Below, piece by piece: positions 54,936 through 64,000 of a DNA stretch of 64,000 nucleotides. This stretch comes from Bacteroides sp. ET71 (lineage in GTDB: Bacteria; Bacteroidota; Bacteroidia; Bacteroidales; Bacteroidaceae). The stretch lies in contig NZ_JAMBLS010000002.1 of the NCBI RefSeq assembly GCF_023336905.1, positions 62,001 through 126,000 of the forward strand, read 5' to 3'. The notes beneath the pieces were generated by a model. The model was not told the origin of the DNA, searched no databases, and worked only from the letters and a program-made list of their open reading frames with translations. The stretch's first letter is position 1. Each line of letters starts with the position of its first letter. A program made the translations under genes and the position numbers.

Positions 54936-55364
54936 TTACTTTTCCTCTTCAGCGTTTTCTTCGGCTACAGTTTCTTCCTCAAAATCTGTCATTCCACTGT
55001 TCACCAACAGATTATACCAAGAAATCAATTTCTTTACATCCGATGCATGCACACGGTCTCTATCAAACCCCGGCAAAACTTCAGCTAAATAAGCAAACAA
55101 TTCATCGCTCGATGCCTTTTTTAAATCCAATGCTACAACAGCCCCATCCTCTTTCTTTTTCATGGCAGTAAGCACTTCGCTTAGCGGGACATCGTCCTCT
55201 TCTGTATAGATAGCAATATCGCCCAATGAAACTATTTTTTCATTACCATAAGCAGGGAAACGTTTCTTATCTGCCAATGCTTCCACGATCAACATATTTT
55301 TTCCACGGGATACAAGCTTATACAGCCCCGGTTTACCAGAGATAGACAAAATAGTCTTCAACAT
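54936..55364 (-). CDS. DUF5606-family protein
   Basis: A 142-residue protein from ATG 55364 (MLKTILSISGKPGLYKLVSRGKNMLIVEALADKKRFPAYGNEKIVSLGDIAIYTEEDDVPLSEVL). This N-terminal small beta domain followed by a helical part (PGFDRDRVHASDVKKLISWYNLLVNSGM) and acidic tail is a conserved Bacteroidota family of unknown role. An in-frame ATG at 55412 overlaps a TACCTTTG promoter box and is rejected. Last gene after coaE in the nusB cluster, a common neighbourhood. Confidence 0.88.
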   Translation of the reverse strand: MLKTILSISGKPGLYKLVSRGKNMLIVEALADKKRFPAYGNEKIVSLGDIAIYTEEDDVPLSEVLTAMKKKEDGAVVALDLKKASSDELFAYLAEVLPGFDRDRVHASDVKKLISWYNLLVNSGMTDFEEETVAEENAEEEK

Positions 55365-55409
55365 AATATATTCTGTTTGATAATTATTAAATAGATATTT
55401 CTCAGGCAA

Positions 55410-55417
55410 CAAAGGTA
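55410..55417 (-). promoter_or_regulatory. -7 box of the DUF5606 gene
   Basis: Minus-strand TACCTTTG, perfect TAnnTTTG, 46 bases before the chosen start; lies at the coaE stop, giving the last gene of the cluster its own promoter. Confidence 0.6.
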
Positions 55418-55418
55418 A

Positions 55419-56009
55419 TTAATGATTTTGGGATAAGGAAGAAATCAGTGCCAAAACCTGCGGAATTAAAGGACTTTTGCCATCATTGACCAATATATAA
55501 TCAGCCAAGTGAATTTTATCTTCATCATTCATCTGACTACGTACACGTTCTTCAACTCGTTTATGAGAAATAGCATCACGCCTAACCGCACGTTCAATAC
55601 GCATTTCAGTAGGAGCATATACCATAACGACATAATCCACCTCATTTTCAAAACCCGCTTCATACAAAATGGCAGATTCTATCCCCACAAAGCCAATAGG
55701 TTCATGAGCTTTCACCCAAATCCTAAAATCGTCGCGTACTCGCGGATGGACAATAGCATTTACTTTCTGCGCATTCTCTGGAGCAGCAAAAAGATAAGAA
55801 GTCAAAAGCATTTTATTCAACTGTCCTTCCCGATAAACGTCCTTACCCAACAAGCAACACAAGCTAGTCTGTATATTCTCATCTGTAAGCATCAGACGCT
55901 TCGCCTCTACATCAGATATATAAACAGGAATCCCCATTAGTGTCAACAAATGAGAGACTACACTCTTACCACTTCCTATTCCGCCCGTAATTCCTATCTT
56001 AATAGCCAT
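55419..56009 (-). CDS. coaE: Dephospho-CoA kinase
   Basis: A 196-residue P-loop kinase for the last step of coenzyme A synthesis. Walker [12 protein letters not shown] at residues 6-16, the substrate region [11 protein letters not shown], and the [37 protein letters not shown]. Standard length. Its start overlaps the end of the YbbR-like gene by 11 bases, so translation is coupled. Confidence 0.95.
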   Translation of the reverse strand: MAIKIGITGGIGSGKSVVSHLLTLMGIPVYISDVEAKRLMLTDENIQTSLCCLLGKDVYREGQLNKMLLTSYLFAAPENAQKVNAIVHPRVRDDFRIWVKAHEPIGFVGIESAILYEAGFENEVDYVVMVYAPTEMRIERAVRRDAISHKRVEERVRSQMNDEDKIHLADYILVNDGKSPLIPQVLALISSLSQNH

Positions 56010-57024
56010 TCGTAGACAATTGTTCTATTAAAAAATCAACCTGTTCTGGATTAATACGTACGTGGCTTACCCCTTGAGGAATACTCTGTAACCTTACCGT
56101 ATATTTATTAGTTCCTAGACGCTGCAACTCTTCATACGAAACATCAATATGAAAATCATCTGCCGTTATCTCACGAAAACGACTAACCCCCACTTGAAAT
56201 GTAATCTGAACTTTGGAAGGAAACGCTCGCAATGTTTTGCCAATAGGAAAATCTACACCTTGCAAAGGAACTTCAACCGTTTTTTCAGTATAAATGTCCA
56301 CGGGCAATACCATCTGAATAGAAGAAGGAACCAATTTCACTCCATGTTGAGACTGCAACAATAATTGTTGATGTACTGTATCCGAAACGTTCTTTAAGGT
56401 AATATATTGAGTATAAGCTGCATCAATAGTATCTAACATAAATGCAGGAGCATAAGCAATTACAGAATCTGGCTTAAAGAGAGTATCTGAAAAAAAATAC
56501 TGACGATCTGTTTTCAGACTTCCATTCAAACGTACTGGTATCCGTTTAGATACTCCTGTTGAGTATATATATTCTAATGTATCCGGATCAATTGATAACA
56601 ATTGTGTAGAAGCTTTCATTTGCCCCATCACTTCATTCATAAATCGAGACGAAGGAACTTTCACATGGCTATCTTCATTTAGATATTCAGTAAAATCTAT
56701 TGTAACAGGATAAAAACTTTTCCCTAACATATAATTAAGCAATACCGTTCCTTTGTCCTTTACTCTAATATGCAACTTTGAAGAAGGTTCCGAAGTCAAG
56801 ATAATATTATCTGGGACTTTACGCAACCTAACTGGTACGGAAAACTCAGTTTCATAATCATTATTCAATGTCTGTAATAACCAAAATCCACCGGCTACCA
56901 AGAAAAAAAATAAAAAAATAAAGAACTCCCTGCTCTTTTCGCTTAACAAGAAGTCCTTTATTTGTTTACTAATTTTCAAATAAACTTGCTCTATGTTCTC
57001 TACATCGAACATATACTTACCCAA
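55999..57024 (-). CDS. YbbR-like (CdaR-type) domain membrane protein
   Basis: A 341-residue protein with one N-terminal transmembrane helix (about residues 34-52, [22 protein letters not shown]) and an extracytoplasmic part made of YbbR-like beta domains ([80 protein letters not shown]). In Firmicutes such proteins regulate the diadenylate cyclase CdaA; here the neighbouring genes are yajC and coaE, so function is unknown. Overlaps coaE. Confidence 0.87.
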   Translation of the reverse strand: MGKYMFDVENIEQVYLKISKQIKDFLLSEKSREFFIFLFFFLVAGGFWLLQTLNNDYETEFSVPVRLRKVPDNIILTSEPSSKLHIRVKDKGTVLLNYMLGKSFYPVTIDFTEYLNEDSHVKVPSSRFMNEVMGQMKASTQLLSIDPDTLEYIYSTGVSKRIPVRLNGSLKTDRQYFFSDTLFKPDSVIAYAPAFMLDTIDAAYTQYITLKNVSDTVHQQLLLQSQHGVKLVPSSIQMVLPVDIYTEKTVEVPLQGVDFPIGKTLRAFPSKVQITFQVGVSRFREITADDFHIDVSYEELQRLGTNKYTVRLQSIPQGVSHVRINPEQVDFLIEQLSTNGY

Positions 57025-57029
57025 TTCTG

Positions 57030-57365
57030 TTATTTACCAGCCTGAGAACTATTAGCATCCGCAGCCGCGGCAAAAATAGAATTTTTATCAATACGAATCT
57101 TCACATTCGAAGCTATCTCCAAAACAACATCAGTATCATTAATTTCTTTTATAATACCATGTATGCCGCCAGCAGTAATAACCTTCTGATTCACTTGAAG
57201 TGATTTACGGAAATTTGCTATTTCCTTTTGTTTCTTGTTTTGAGGACGAATCATAAAAAAATACATGATGACAAACATGGCTATCAAAAAAATCCACATT
57301 AAACCACCACCCGTTGCTCCGCCAGCAGGAGCTGCCTGCATAAAATAAGCTGTCATAAGATTCAT
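57030..57365 (-). CDS. yajC: Preprotein translocase subunit YajC
   Basis: A 111-residue inner-membrane protein with a single helix (about residues 20-40, GGLMWIFLIAMFVIMYFFMIRPQ) and the family signature RPQNKKQKEIANFRKSLQVNQKVITAGGIHGIIKEINDTDVVLEIASNVKIRIDKNSI. Accessory of the SecDF-YajC complex. Lies between nusB and the YbbR-like gene in the same cluster. Confidence 0.95.
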   Translation of the reverse strand: MNLMTAYFMQAAPAGGATGGGLMWIFLIAMFVIMYFFMIRPQNKKQKEIANFRKSLQVNQKVITAGGIHGIIKEINDTDVVLEIASNVKIRIDKNSIFAAAADANSSQAGK

Positions 57366-57403
57366 AAAAATTCAGGTTTTAATGTTTATACTTGGCAAAA
57401 GTA

Positions 57404-58330
57404 TCAGTTTTTCGTCAACTTACCTTCTTTTTTTAATTGATTAACAATTCCATCCAAAGTTCCATTCACAAAACTACCACTTTTAGGAGTACTATAAATC
57501 TTTGCAATATCTACATACTCATTCAATGATACACTAACTGGAATATTGGGAAAACTTAATATCTCCGCCAAAGCACACTGCATTATCACTACATCCATGA
57601 AAGCCACACGATCTAAATCCCAATTACGTGTATTTTCACTGATAAGATGACGATAATAATCACTATTCAGAATAGTACGACGGAAAAGACGACGTGCGAA
57701 CTCCTGATCCTCATCATCTTTAAATTCTGGCAACAATTGTTGATTAGCTCCATTTCTTTCATCAAAACGTTTAATAGTTTTCATGACAAATGTATCAATA
57801 ATGTATTTGTCATCATTCCAATATAAACTTTGATCCTCCAACAGAACATCTAAATCTTCATTATTGTAGATAAATGTTTTATAAAGTTTTCTCCACAATT
57901 CACGGTCATTTTCGTATGAAGAAACCGTAGATGACATATATTCCTTATATATATCTGATACTATAATTTGTTCATATAATCCTTTAACAAAATCTTCGTC
58001 ATTATTCCACGAACGTTTCTGGTTTGTAGAAAAATTAGCCAATTGCTTATTCACCTCCAATTGAGCAACGAATTTATTTTCCACAAATTTCATATTAGGA
58101 GACAGTTCTTCTGGAGTTGGTGCTAATTTTGATTTTGCAGCATCAATTCTTTTTTGTGCATAATTAGTCACAGCCACTATCAACAGCAACAAATAGTTAT
58201 AAAGATCGTATGCTTTGGATAAACTAAAAAACAATTCTTTTTCTGAAGCATCTATATTTTTACCACCATTCTGATAATACGCATATACAATCTGTATTAT
58301 CTTAAGACGAATAAGAACTCTGTTTATCAT
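57404..58330 (-). CDS. nusB: Transcription antitermination factor NusB, long Bacteroidota form
   Basis: A 308-residue protein; the C-terminal 130 residues are the all-helical NusB fold (EFARRLFRRTILNSDYYRHLISENTRNWDLDRVAFMDVVIMQCALAEILSFPNIPVSVSLNEYVDIAKIYSTPKSGSFVNGTLDGIV), binding boxA RNA in rRNA antitermination. The N-terminal half is the lineage-specific helical extension with VLIRLKIIQIVYAYYQN. This makes it twice as long as the E. coli protein but normal for the phylum. First gene of the cluster. Confidence 0.93.
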   Translation of the reverse strand: MINRVLIRLKIIQIVYAYYQNGGKNIDASEKELFFSLSKAYDLYNYLLLLIVAVTNYAQKRIDAAKSKLAPTPEELSPNMKFVENKFVAQLEVNKQLANFSTNQKRSWNNDEDFVKGLYEQIIVSDIYKEYMSSTVSSYENDRELWRKLYKTFIYNNEDLDVLLEDQSLYWNDDKYIIDTFVMKTIKRFDERNGANQQLLPEFKDDEDQEFARRLFRRTILNSDYYRHLISENTRNWDLDRVAFMDVVIMQCALAEILSFPNIPVSVSLNEYVDIAKIYSTPKSGSFVNGTLDGIVNQLKKEGKLTKN

Positions 58331-58370
58331 AACTTAAATCAAAAAGGTAATACTATTTCTAATCGGGGTG

Positions 58371-58378
58371 CAAAAGTA
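58371..58378 (-). promoter_or_regulatory. -7 box of the nusB cluster
   Basis: Minus-strand TACTTTTG fits TAnnTTTG, 41 bases before the nusB start. Confidence 0.55.
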
Positions 58379-58508
58379 GCTATTTTTAATGAGTCTGCAT
58401 AAACAAATCATATTTTTTTCAAGGAACGAAGCATTATCCTCCACTTTTCTTTTGACAGTTAAAAAAAAATCATCAAATTTGAAGCCAATTTTTAAATTAA
58501 ACACAAAT

Positions 58509-58892
58509 ATGGAAGATTCAAAAAAGAGGAACAGTGATGCTAGCGGCAAAGATATCATATTCTCGCAATCGGTAAAAGCCGGTAAACGTATCTATTACTT
58601 TGACGTCAAAAAGAACAGAAAAGATGAAATGTTTCTCGCTATCACCGAAAGTAAGAAAATTGTAACAGAAGAAGGAGAAAATTCACAAATCAGCTTTGAA
58701 AAACATAAGATTTTTCTATACCAAGAAGATTTCGATAAATTTTTAAGCAGCTTACATAACAGCATCGAATTTATTACAACAAAAAAATGCATCCCAAATG
58801 CTAAAGATGAAAATGATGCTACAACAGATAAAGAAGAAGCAGAAGGAGTCCCCTTACTTGCCCATACAATAAACGTAGATCTTGATTTTTAA
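58509..58892 (+). CDS. PUR-family (DUF3276) nucleic-acid-binding protein
   Basis: A 127-residue protein from ATG 58509 (MEDSKKRNSDASGKDIIFSQSVKAGKRIYYFDVKKNRKDEMFLAITESKK). The IIFSQSVKAGKRIYYFDVKKNRKDEMFLAITESKKI and KHKIFLYQEDFDKFLSSLHNSIEFI segments form the PUR repeat fold, related to Pur-alpha, which binds single-stranded purine-rich DNA or RNA. An in-frame ATG 120 bases upstream is too far from usual family starts and is rejected. Divergent from nusB. Confidence 0.9.
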   Translation: MEDSKKRNSDASGKDIIFSQSVKAGKRIYYFDVKKNRKDEMFLAITESKKIVTEEGENSQISFEKHKIFLYQEDFDKFLSSLHNSIEFITTKKCIPNAKDENDATTDKEEAEGVPLLAHTINVDLDF

Positions 58893-58901
58893 CCACAACT
58901 A

Positions 58902-58933
58902 TTTGGATATTCCAAAAAGAAGGCGTAATTTTG
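58902..58933 (+). promoter_or_regulatory. Promoter of the L25 gene
   Basis: TTTG (58902-58905) and TAATTTTG (58926-58933) are spaced 20 bases, close to the consensus -33/-7 layout. It implies a leader of about 90 bases before rplY, with room for autoregulation. Confidence 0.7.
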
Positions 58934-59033
58934 CCCCGCTTTTTACAGCATCAGACAGTAGATAACTGGTATCGTGTGATGGTGAATTAAGCAAAGAATC
59001 ACTTAATTTAGAGTAACACAAAAAAAGTAGAAA

Positions 59034-59630
59034 ATGAAATCAATTGAAATTAAAGGAACTGCAAGAACCATTGCAACACGTTCTTCTGAACAAGCAAAAG
59101 CATTAAAGACTATTCGTAAAAACAATGGTGTACCCTGTGTATTATACGGAGGTGGAGAGAATATTCACTTCACAGTGCCCGTTGAAGGTCTACGCAACTT
59201 AGTTTACACGCCACATATTTATGTAGTGGATCTGATTATAGATGGAAAGAAATACAACGCCATCATGAAAGATATCCAATTCCATCCTGTAAAAGACAAT
59301 ATACTACATGTAGACTTCTACCAGATTGATGAAAGTAAGCCTATCATTATGGAAGTCCCTGTTCAAATGGAAGGTTTAGCAGAAGGTGTAAAAGCAGGTG
59401 GTAAATTGGCACTACAAATACGTAAACTAAAAGTTAAAGCTTTATATAATGTCATCCCCGAAAGGTTGGTAATTAATGTATCACACCTAGGCTTAGGTAA
59501 AACTATAAAAGTAGGTGAATTACACTACGAAGGCCTAGAATTGATGAATGCTAAAGAAGCAGTTGTATGTGCAGTGAAGTTGACTCGTGCAGCAAGAGGT
59601 GCTGCAGCGGCTGCTGCTTCAAACAATTAA
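59034..59630 (+). CDS. rplY: 50S ribosomal protein L25/general stress protein Ctc
   Basis: A 198-residue L25 of the long TL5/Ctc type that binds 5S rRNA. N-terminal L25 domain (KSIEIKGTARTIATRSSEQAKALKTIRKNNGVPCVLYGGGENIHFTVP...KDIQFHPVKDNILHVDFYQID) followed by the beta C-terminal domain (KPIIMEVPVQMEGLAEGVKAGGKLALQIRKLKVKAL) and an Ala-rich tail. Followed by a strong terminator. Confidence 0.96.
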   Translation: MKSIEIKGTARTIATRSSEQAKALKTIRKNNGVPCVLYGGGENIHFTVPVEGLRNLVYTPHIYVVDLIIDGKKYNAIMKDIQFHPVKDNILHVDFYQIDESKPIIMEVPVQMEGLAEGVKAGGKLALQIRKLKVKALYNVIPERLVINVSHLGLGKTIKVGELHYEGLELMNAKEAVVCAVKLTRAARGAAAAAASNN

Positions 59631-59664
59631 TCTAAACAAAATTAGACTAAGAACATAAAATCTG

Positions 59665-59706
59665 TACGCGGATTATCGCATCTCTGCGCTAATCCGCGTA
59701 TTTTTT
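59665..59706 (+). terminator. Intrinsic terminator after L25 gene
   Basis: TACGCGGATTA and TAATCCGCGTA form an 11-bp stem with an inner CGCA/TGCG stem, followed by six T. Confidence 0.9.
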
Positions 59707-59722
59707 AACAATCTTCCTATCT

Positions 59723-60289
59723 ATGAAATATCTGATTACAGGTTTGGGCAATATCGGACCCGAATATCATGAAACGCGTCATAACATTGGATTTATGGCT
59801 GTTGATGCTTTAGCGCAAGCTCAAGGAGTAGATTTTGTTGATGGAAGATACGGATTCACATCTCGTTTTACCCTGAAAGGACGTCAAATAATATTATTGA
59901 AGCCATCAACTTACATGAATTTAAGTGGGAATGCAGTACGCTATTGGATACAAAAAGAAAACATTCCCTTGGAAAACTTATTAGTGATAGTAGATGACAT
60001 TGCACTGCCTTTCGGTACACTTCGCCTCAAAGGAAAAGGAAGTGATGCTGGACATAATGGCTTAAAACACATAGCTACTACATTGAACACTCAAGAATAT
60101 GCCCGATTGCGCTTCGGTATAGGAAATGATTTTCCACGAGGAGGACAAATAGATTATGTATTGGGACATTTCACAGAAGATGAATATAAACAAATTCCTG
60201 AAAGGTTAGAAAAGGTCGGAGAAATTATCAAAAGCTTCTGCCTGGCAGGATTAGATTTTACAATGAATCAATTCAATCATAAAAAGTAA
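59723..60289 (+). CDS. pth: Peptidyl-tRNA hydrolase
   Basis: A 188-residue enzyme that releases tRNA from peptidyl-tRNA. Start [31 protein letters not shown] contains the catalytic His (RHNIGF) and Asn; [13 protein letters not shown] and [30 protein letters not shown] carry the catalytic Asp and the tRNA-binding loop. Length is normal. Thirteen bases before the S4-domain gene. Confidence 0.96.
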   Translation: MKYLITGLGNIGPEYHETRHNIGFMAVDALAQAQGVDFVDGRYGFTSRFTLKGRQIILLKPSTYMNLSGNAVRYWIQKENIPLENLLVIVDDIALPFGTLRLKGKGSDAGHNGLKHIATTLNTQEYARLRFGIGNDFPRGGQIDYVLGHFTEDEYKQIPERLEKVGEIIKSFCLAGLDFTMNQFNHKK

Positions 60290-60302
60290 CACTCTCATAG
60301 CA

Positions 60303-60722
60303 ATGAGTGAAGCAAGGATAGACAAATGGATGTGGGCTGCCCGCATCTTCAAGACACGAAGCATCGCAGCCGAAGCTTGCAAAAAAGGACGTATCAGCAT
60401 CAATGGAGCACAAGCCAAAGCAGCCCGTACAGTAAAATCAGGAGACATCATACAAGTTCGCAAACCTCCTATTACTTATTCTTTTAAAGTCCTACAACCC
60501 ATAGAAAAACGTGTAGGTGCCAAATTATTACCGGAAGTAATGGAAAATGTCACTACACCAGATCAATACGAACTATTGGAGATAAGTCGTGTCACTGGAT
60601 TTATCAATCGAGCTAAAGGAACTGGCAGGCCGACAAAAAAAGACCGACGTGAATTGGATGAATTTACTACACCAGAATATTGGGATTTCGATTTTGACAT
60701 GGAAGATGACGATGAAGAGTAG
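60303..60722 (+). CDS. S4-domain RNA-binding protein (Hsp15/HslR-like)
   Basis: A 139-residue protein with an N-terminal S4 domain (RIDKWMWAARIFKTRSIAAEACKKGRISINGAQAKAARTVKSGDIIQVRK) like Hsp15, which recycles stalled 50S subunits carrying nascent chains. The C-terminus is a Bacteroidota-type extension ending in an acidic run. Cotranscribed with pth; both act on peptidyl-tRNA or stalled 50S particles, a sensible pairing. Confidence 0.93.
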   Translation: MSEARIDKWMWAARIFKTRSIAAEACKKGRISINGAQAKAARTVKSGDIIQVRKPPITYSFKVLQPIEKRVGAKLLPEVMENVTTPDQYELLEISRVTGFINRAKGTGRPTKKDRRELDEFTTPEYWDFDFDMEDDDEE

Positions 60723-60817
60723 AACTTTTTATCCATTGAAAGAGAAGAATAGCGAGCTATCATAATTCAATTGTAGCATAAATATAAACGCCAATCGACA
60801 ACATTGCTATCCAGATC

Positions 60818-61804
60818 ATGAGTAAGAAAATTATCAAATGGGGCTTTATCGGCTGCGGCGAAGTAACCAAATACAAAAGTGGCCCAGCTTTTCAAAAGAT
60901 AGAAAATTCAGAAGTGGTAGCCGTAATGAGCAGAAATGGTGAAAAAGCTCAAAAATATGCGCAAGAACGTGGAATACCTCATTGGTACGACGATGCACAA
61001 GAGCTGATAGACGACCCAGAAGTCAACGCTATCTATATCGCCACTCCACCTTCATCACATGCCACGTATGCCATCATGTCCATGAAAGCAGGTAAACCGG
61101 TATATATTGAAAAACCAATGGCCGTCACTTATGAAGAATGCTGTCGTATCAATCGAATTTCGCACGAGACCGGAGTTCCTTGTTTTGTAGCTTACTATCG
61201 CCGCTACTTGCCTTATTTCAAGAAAGTAAAAGATTTAATAGCCGAAGGGGCCATAGGTAATGTCATTAACATTCAAATACGTTTTGCACAACCGCCACGT
61301 AACCTAGACTATAACCGCGAAAATCTACCATGGCGTGTGCAGCCTGATATAGCCGGCGGAGGTTATTTTTACGACTTAGCTCCACATCAATTAGATTTAT
61401 TGCAAGAAATCTTTGGTTGTATTCTTGAAGCAAGTGGCTATAAAAGCAATCGCGGAGGACTATATGCGGCAGAGGATACATTGAGTGCGTGCTTCCAATT
61501 TGAGAATGGGCTTGTTGGCAGTGGCTCCTGGTGTTTTGTGGCACACGATTCTGCCCGAGAGGATCGCATCGAGGTCATTGGTGACAAAGGAATGCTTTGC
61601 TTCTCAGTCTTCACTTATGAACCAATTGCCCTGCATACGGAGAAAGGTCGGGAAGAAATTTGTGTAGAAAATCCAACTTATGTACAACAGCCTCTCATAC
61701 AAACCGTCGTAGATCATTTGTTAGGTAAATCAATCTGCACCTGTAACGGAGAAAGCGCCACATTAACGAACTGGGTTATGGATAAAATTCTGGGAAAAAT
61801 TTAA
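60818..61804 (+). CDS. Gfo/Idh/MocA-family oxidoreductase
   Basis: A 328-residue NAD(P)-dependent dehydrogenase. N-terminal Rossmann fold with WGFIGCGEVTKYKSGPAF (residues 8-25), VVAVMSRNGEKAQKYAQERGIPHWYDDAQELIDDPEVNAIYIATPPSSHATYA, and the catalytic EKP motif in GKPVYIEKPMAVTYEECCRI. The C-terminal domain has GGGYFYDLAPHQLDLLQEIFG with the expected Asp/His pair. Substrate probably a sugar or polyol; not predictable from context. Confidence 0.94.
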   Translation: MSKKIIKWGFIGCGEVTKYKSGPAFQKIENSEVVAVMSRNGEKAQKYAQERGIPHWYDDAQELIDDPEVNAIYIATPPSSHATYAIMSMKAGKPVYIEKPMAVTYEECCRINRISHETGVPCFVAYYRRYLPYFKKVKDLIAEGAIGNVINIQIRFAQPPRNLDYNRENLPWRVQPDIAGGGYFYDLAPHQLDLLQEIFGCILEASGYKSNRGGLYAAEDTLSACFQFENGLVGSGSWCFVAHDSAREDRIEVIGDKGMLCFSVFTYEPIALHTEKGREEICVENPTYVQQPLIQTVVDHLLGKSICTCNGESATLTNWVMDKILGKI

Positions 61805-61822
61805 TTTAGAAACATTGCCCTA

Positions 61823-64000
61823 TCAATCCTCTTCATACTCCGATTGCCCAGCTAAACGATATACATCTTTACTTTCTCCTACAATCCAGACAATGTCACC
61901 TTCCAAGAATGGTTCCTTGGGATCGGGAGCACGCAACACATTCTCTTCACGTTCCACGCCTACCACCAGGCAATGAAACTTGTCACGTATACCAGCATCT
62001 CTGATTGTTTTTCCCAGGAAAGGAGAATCCTCATCGATACGGAACTGACGCAGGATTGTTTCACTTTTTTCCACTACATCATTATCCATTACACTAGCCT
62101 GATCCATAGCCTTCCCAAAGACATTTAATTCAGCATCTGTAGCTATTACCTGAATTTTATCTTCCGGGAAAAGACGAACAGAAGCCCCCGGAATATTAAT
62201 ACGCTTCTTGCCTCGCAATATAGACACCACATGAACACCATATTGCTTGCCGAGATTCAAATCGGCCAATGTCTTACCAGCCCACAAAGACTCGCCAGGA
62301 ATCACATAATCAGCCAAATGCAGATCTTTTGACAATAAGCGACCTGCATATTGAGGTTTCTTCTCTCCCAAATATTCTGCCTGAATATCACGAGAACGCA
62401 AGTTCTGGAAAAAACGACGTTCGATAAGGATAGATTGCCTCTTCAACTGGCGAGATAGTATCATCAGCACAACCAACAAAAAAGCGATGCCCAAAACCAG
62501 ACCGACCGAGACCTGGAAAAGCCCGGAGATGACAAACATCAGGAAGCCAACGGCCAGCAGTACACGCAGCACGATGGTGGCCACCAGCGGCGCGCGGTTA
62601 CTCCGATCTGCTTTCCACAGCGTGGCAAATTCCACCGAGTGGTTCTTCTTAATCATAATGGCCCGCAAGAATGGTGACAAGCACAAGATGATTAGCACAG
62701 CAGCAAGCAGCGAACCCCAAATGCCCGGCAAACTCTCACGGCACAAAGGCACCAGAAAGCGGAAAGCCAAAGCTACCACAGCCACACACACAATGGAGTA
62801 AACAAGCGTGATGCGTAGTAATGCCACAATCAGTTTTTTCCACAAACTCTCATGATTAACCGTATGTGAACCTGAAGCGTAACGTGACAAAAAATTCCTC
62901 CAACGTTCTGGCAAATGAGCATCAACATAATTAGAAGCAGGTTCGGCAAAACGAATCATATAAGGGGTCAAAAAAGTAGTAATCACGGATACAGCTACCA
63001 CGATTGGATAGAGGAACTGCCCAGTTACGTGCAAGGACACGCCTAAAGAGGCAATGATAAAAGCAAATTCACCAATCTGAGTCAAGCTGAAACCACACTG
63101 CATGGCTGTTTTCAATGGCTGACCGGCTAACAGGACACCCAACGTGCCAAACAATGCCTGCCCCATGATGACTGCCAACGTTATGACCAAGATAGGCACG
63201 GCATAATCCGCAATCATTGACGGGTCTACCATCATACCTACGGAAACAAAGAAAATGGCACCAAACAAATCTTTGACCGGCATTACCAAACGTTCAATAC
63301 GTTCCGCATCAATCGTTTCGGCCAGAATAGACCCCATGATAAAAGCACCAAAGGCTGCCGAGAAACCTGTTTTTGCTGCCAATACGACCATGCCAAAACA
63401 TAAAGCCAATGCTACGATAAGCAAGGTTTCGTCGCTCATCAGTTTACGGCATTTTCTCAAGAAAAGAGGGATAACATAAATTCCTACTACGAACCACAAT
63501 ATAAGGAAGAACAACAGTTTAGCTACGCTTTCCAACATTTGCGTTCCTTCGAAGTTATGACGCACAGCCATGGTAGACAACATCACCATGAGGACGATGG
63601 CCAAAATATCTTCCAGAATCAATATGCTAAGCACCAAACTGGTAAATTGCTTTTTGCGTAAGCCCAAGTCGTCGAACGCTTTATAAATAATGGTTGTGGA
63701 CGACATGGCTATCATGCCACCCAAAAACAAGCTGTCCATCTGGCTCCATCCGAAAGCAGAGCCGACCCCTATTCCCAACATTATCATGCAAAAGATAACG
63801 GTACATGCAGCTATCACTGCCGGACCGCCGACCTTGACTATTTTTTTAAAGCTGAACTCCAGTCCAAGGGCAAACAAAAGGAAGATGACGCCGATGTCTG
63901 CCCAGACCTTCACGCTGGCCTGTTCCATCACCGAGGGAGTGAAAGGCATGTGCGGGCTGGCCAGAAAACCGGCTACAACGTAGCCCAATACTAACGGTTG
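61823..64000 (-). CDS. CPA2-family cation:proton antiporter with RCK C-terminal domains, 5' end cut by window edge
   Basis: The frame is open through the right edge (…PLVLGYVVAGFLASPHM), so the N-terminus lies outside. The membrane part is a Kef/CPA2-type antiporter (IGVIFLLFALGLEFSFKKI, GGMIAMSSTTIIYKAFDDLGL, LILEDILAIVLMVML with the conserved Asp pair, FGAIFFVSVGMMVDPSMIADYAVPIL, CGFSLTQIGEFAFIIASLGV). A second hydrophobic block (about residues 390-520) follows. The C-terminal 170 residues contain two TrkA-C/RCK_C-like domains (ESLWAGKTLADLNLGKQYGVHVVSILRGKKRINIP...EDKIQVIAT and SPFLGKTIRDAGIRDKFHCLVVGVEREENVLRAP...GDIVWIVG); no nucleotide-binding RCK_N is seen. Likely exchanges K+ or Na+ for protons. 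Confidence 0.92.
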   Translation of the reverse strand, partial: QPLVLGYVVAGFLASPHMPFTPSVMEQASVKVWADIGVIFLLFALGLEFSFKKIVKVGGPAVIAACTVIFCMIMLGIGVGSAFGWSQMDSLFLGGMIAMSSTTIIYKAFDDLGLRKKQFTSLVLSILILEDILAIVLMVMLSTMAVRHNFEGTQMLESVAKLLFFLILWFVVGIYVIPLFLRKCRKLMSDETLLIVALALCFGMVVLAAKTGFSAAFGAFIMGSILAETIDAERIERLVMPVKDLFGAIFFVSVGMMVDPSMIADYAVPILVITLAVIMGQALFGTLGVLLAGQPLKTAMQCGFSLTQIGEFAFIIASLGVSLHVTGQFLYPIVVAVSVITTFLTPYMIRFAEPASNYVDAHLPERWRNFLSRYASGSHTVNHESLWKKLIVALLRITLVYSIVCVAVVALAFRFLVPLCRESLPGIWGSLLAAVLIILCLSPFLRAIMIKKNHSVEFATLWKADRSNRAPLVATIVLRVLLAVGFLMFVISGLFQVSVGLVLGIAFLLVVLMILSRQLKRQSILIERRFFQNLRSRDIQAEYLGEKKPQYAGRLLSKDLHLADYVIPGESLWAGKTLADLNLGKQYGVHVVSILRGKKRINIPGASVRLFPEDKIQVIATDAELNVFGKAMDQASVMDNDVVEKSETILRQFRIDEDSPFLGKTIRDAGIRDKFHCLVVGVEREENVLRAPDPKEPFLEGDIVWIVGESKDVYRLAGQSEYEED

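Overview
The window looks like a Bacteroidales chromosome, most probably Bacteroides or a close relative, carrying the right-hand part of an integrated tailed phage. Evidence for the host: many promoters carry the Bacteroidota -7 box TAnnTTTG (the best is TTG-N19-TACCTTTG in front of a tRNA operon), Shine-Dalgarno sites are mostly absent, and family content and order are typical of the group (nusB-yajC-ybbR-coaE-DUF5606 cluster, PUR/DUF3276 protein, DUF4923 and DUF4847 proteins, LysM/periplasmic-binding protein, ppk-ppx pair).

PROPHAGE, 1 to about 27,346. The left end lies outside the window. The right end is marked by a 3' fragment of a tRNA-Gly(CCC) gene at 27,299-27,346, the expected attachment-site scar. 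Inside are five blocks that switch strand: (i) a minus-strand structural operon: scaffold, major capsid protein with a signal-like N-terminus, two small virion-type proteins and a tail-fibre-like protein running off the left edge; (ii) a plus-strand operon: a small conserved-looking protein, a compact rhomboid intramembrane protease, large terminase and a small basic protein; (iii) a minus-strand portal gene; (iv) a plus-strand RelB/YafQ-type toxin-antitoxin pair; (v) a minus-strand operon of two internal-virion-type proteins followed by a 4,656-residue polyvalent protein. The giant protein has recognisable kinase-like, pyrophosphatase-like, MuF-C-like, two zincin-like, nuclease-like and LPD38-like regions. 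A low-complexity linker in the giant gene is overprinted by two small same-strand reading frames that look like real proteins. No integrase, repressor or lysis gene is visible; they are presumably to the left. The portal, scaffold and internal virion proteins, with no tape-measure gene seen, favour a podovirus-like virion, but this is inference.

CHROMOSOME, 27,347-64,000. In order: lipB; an AraC regulator; a DUF3298 lipoprotein; rsmG and a metallo-beta-lactamase-fold hydrolase; gcvP; engB and a DUF4923 protein; a six-gene tRNA operon (Gly-Leu-Leu-Gly-Leu-Gly); uvrD-like helicase and nspC; a GNAT acetyltransferase; a POT peptide transporter; ybaK; uvrA; a LysM/periplasmic-binding lineage protein with a PorT-like barrel; a DUF4847 lipoprotein; an MFS exporter; the ppk-ppx polyphosphate pair; an orphan HicB-like protein; the nusB-to-DUF5606 cluster; PUR protein; ribosomal L25, pth and an S4 protein; a Gfo/Idh/MocA oxidoreductase; and a CPA2 cation/proton antiporter cut by the right edge.

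Two non-coding themes recur in the chromosomal part. Four intergenic sites carry short tandem arrays of 22-24-bp units, each unit containing a small hairpin, with unrelated sequences at each site. Two diverged copies of a MITE-like element with terminal inverted repeats flank the ppx-ppk region.
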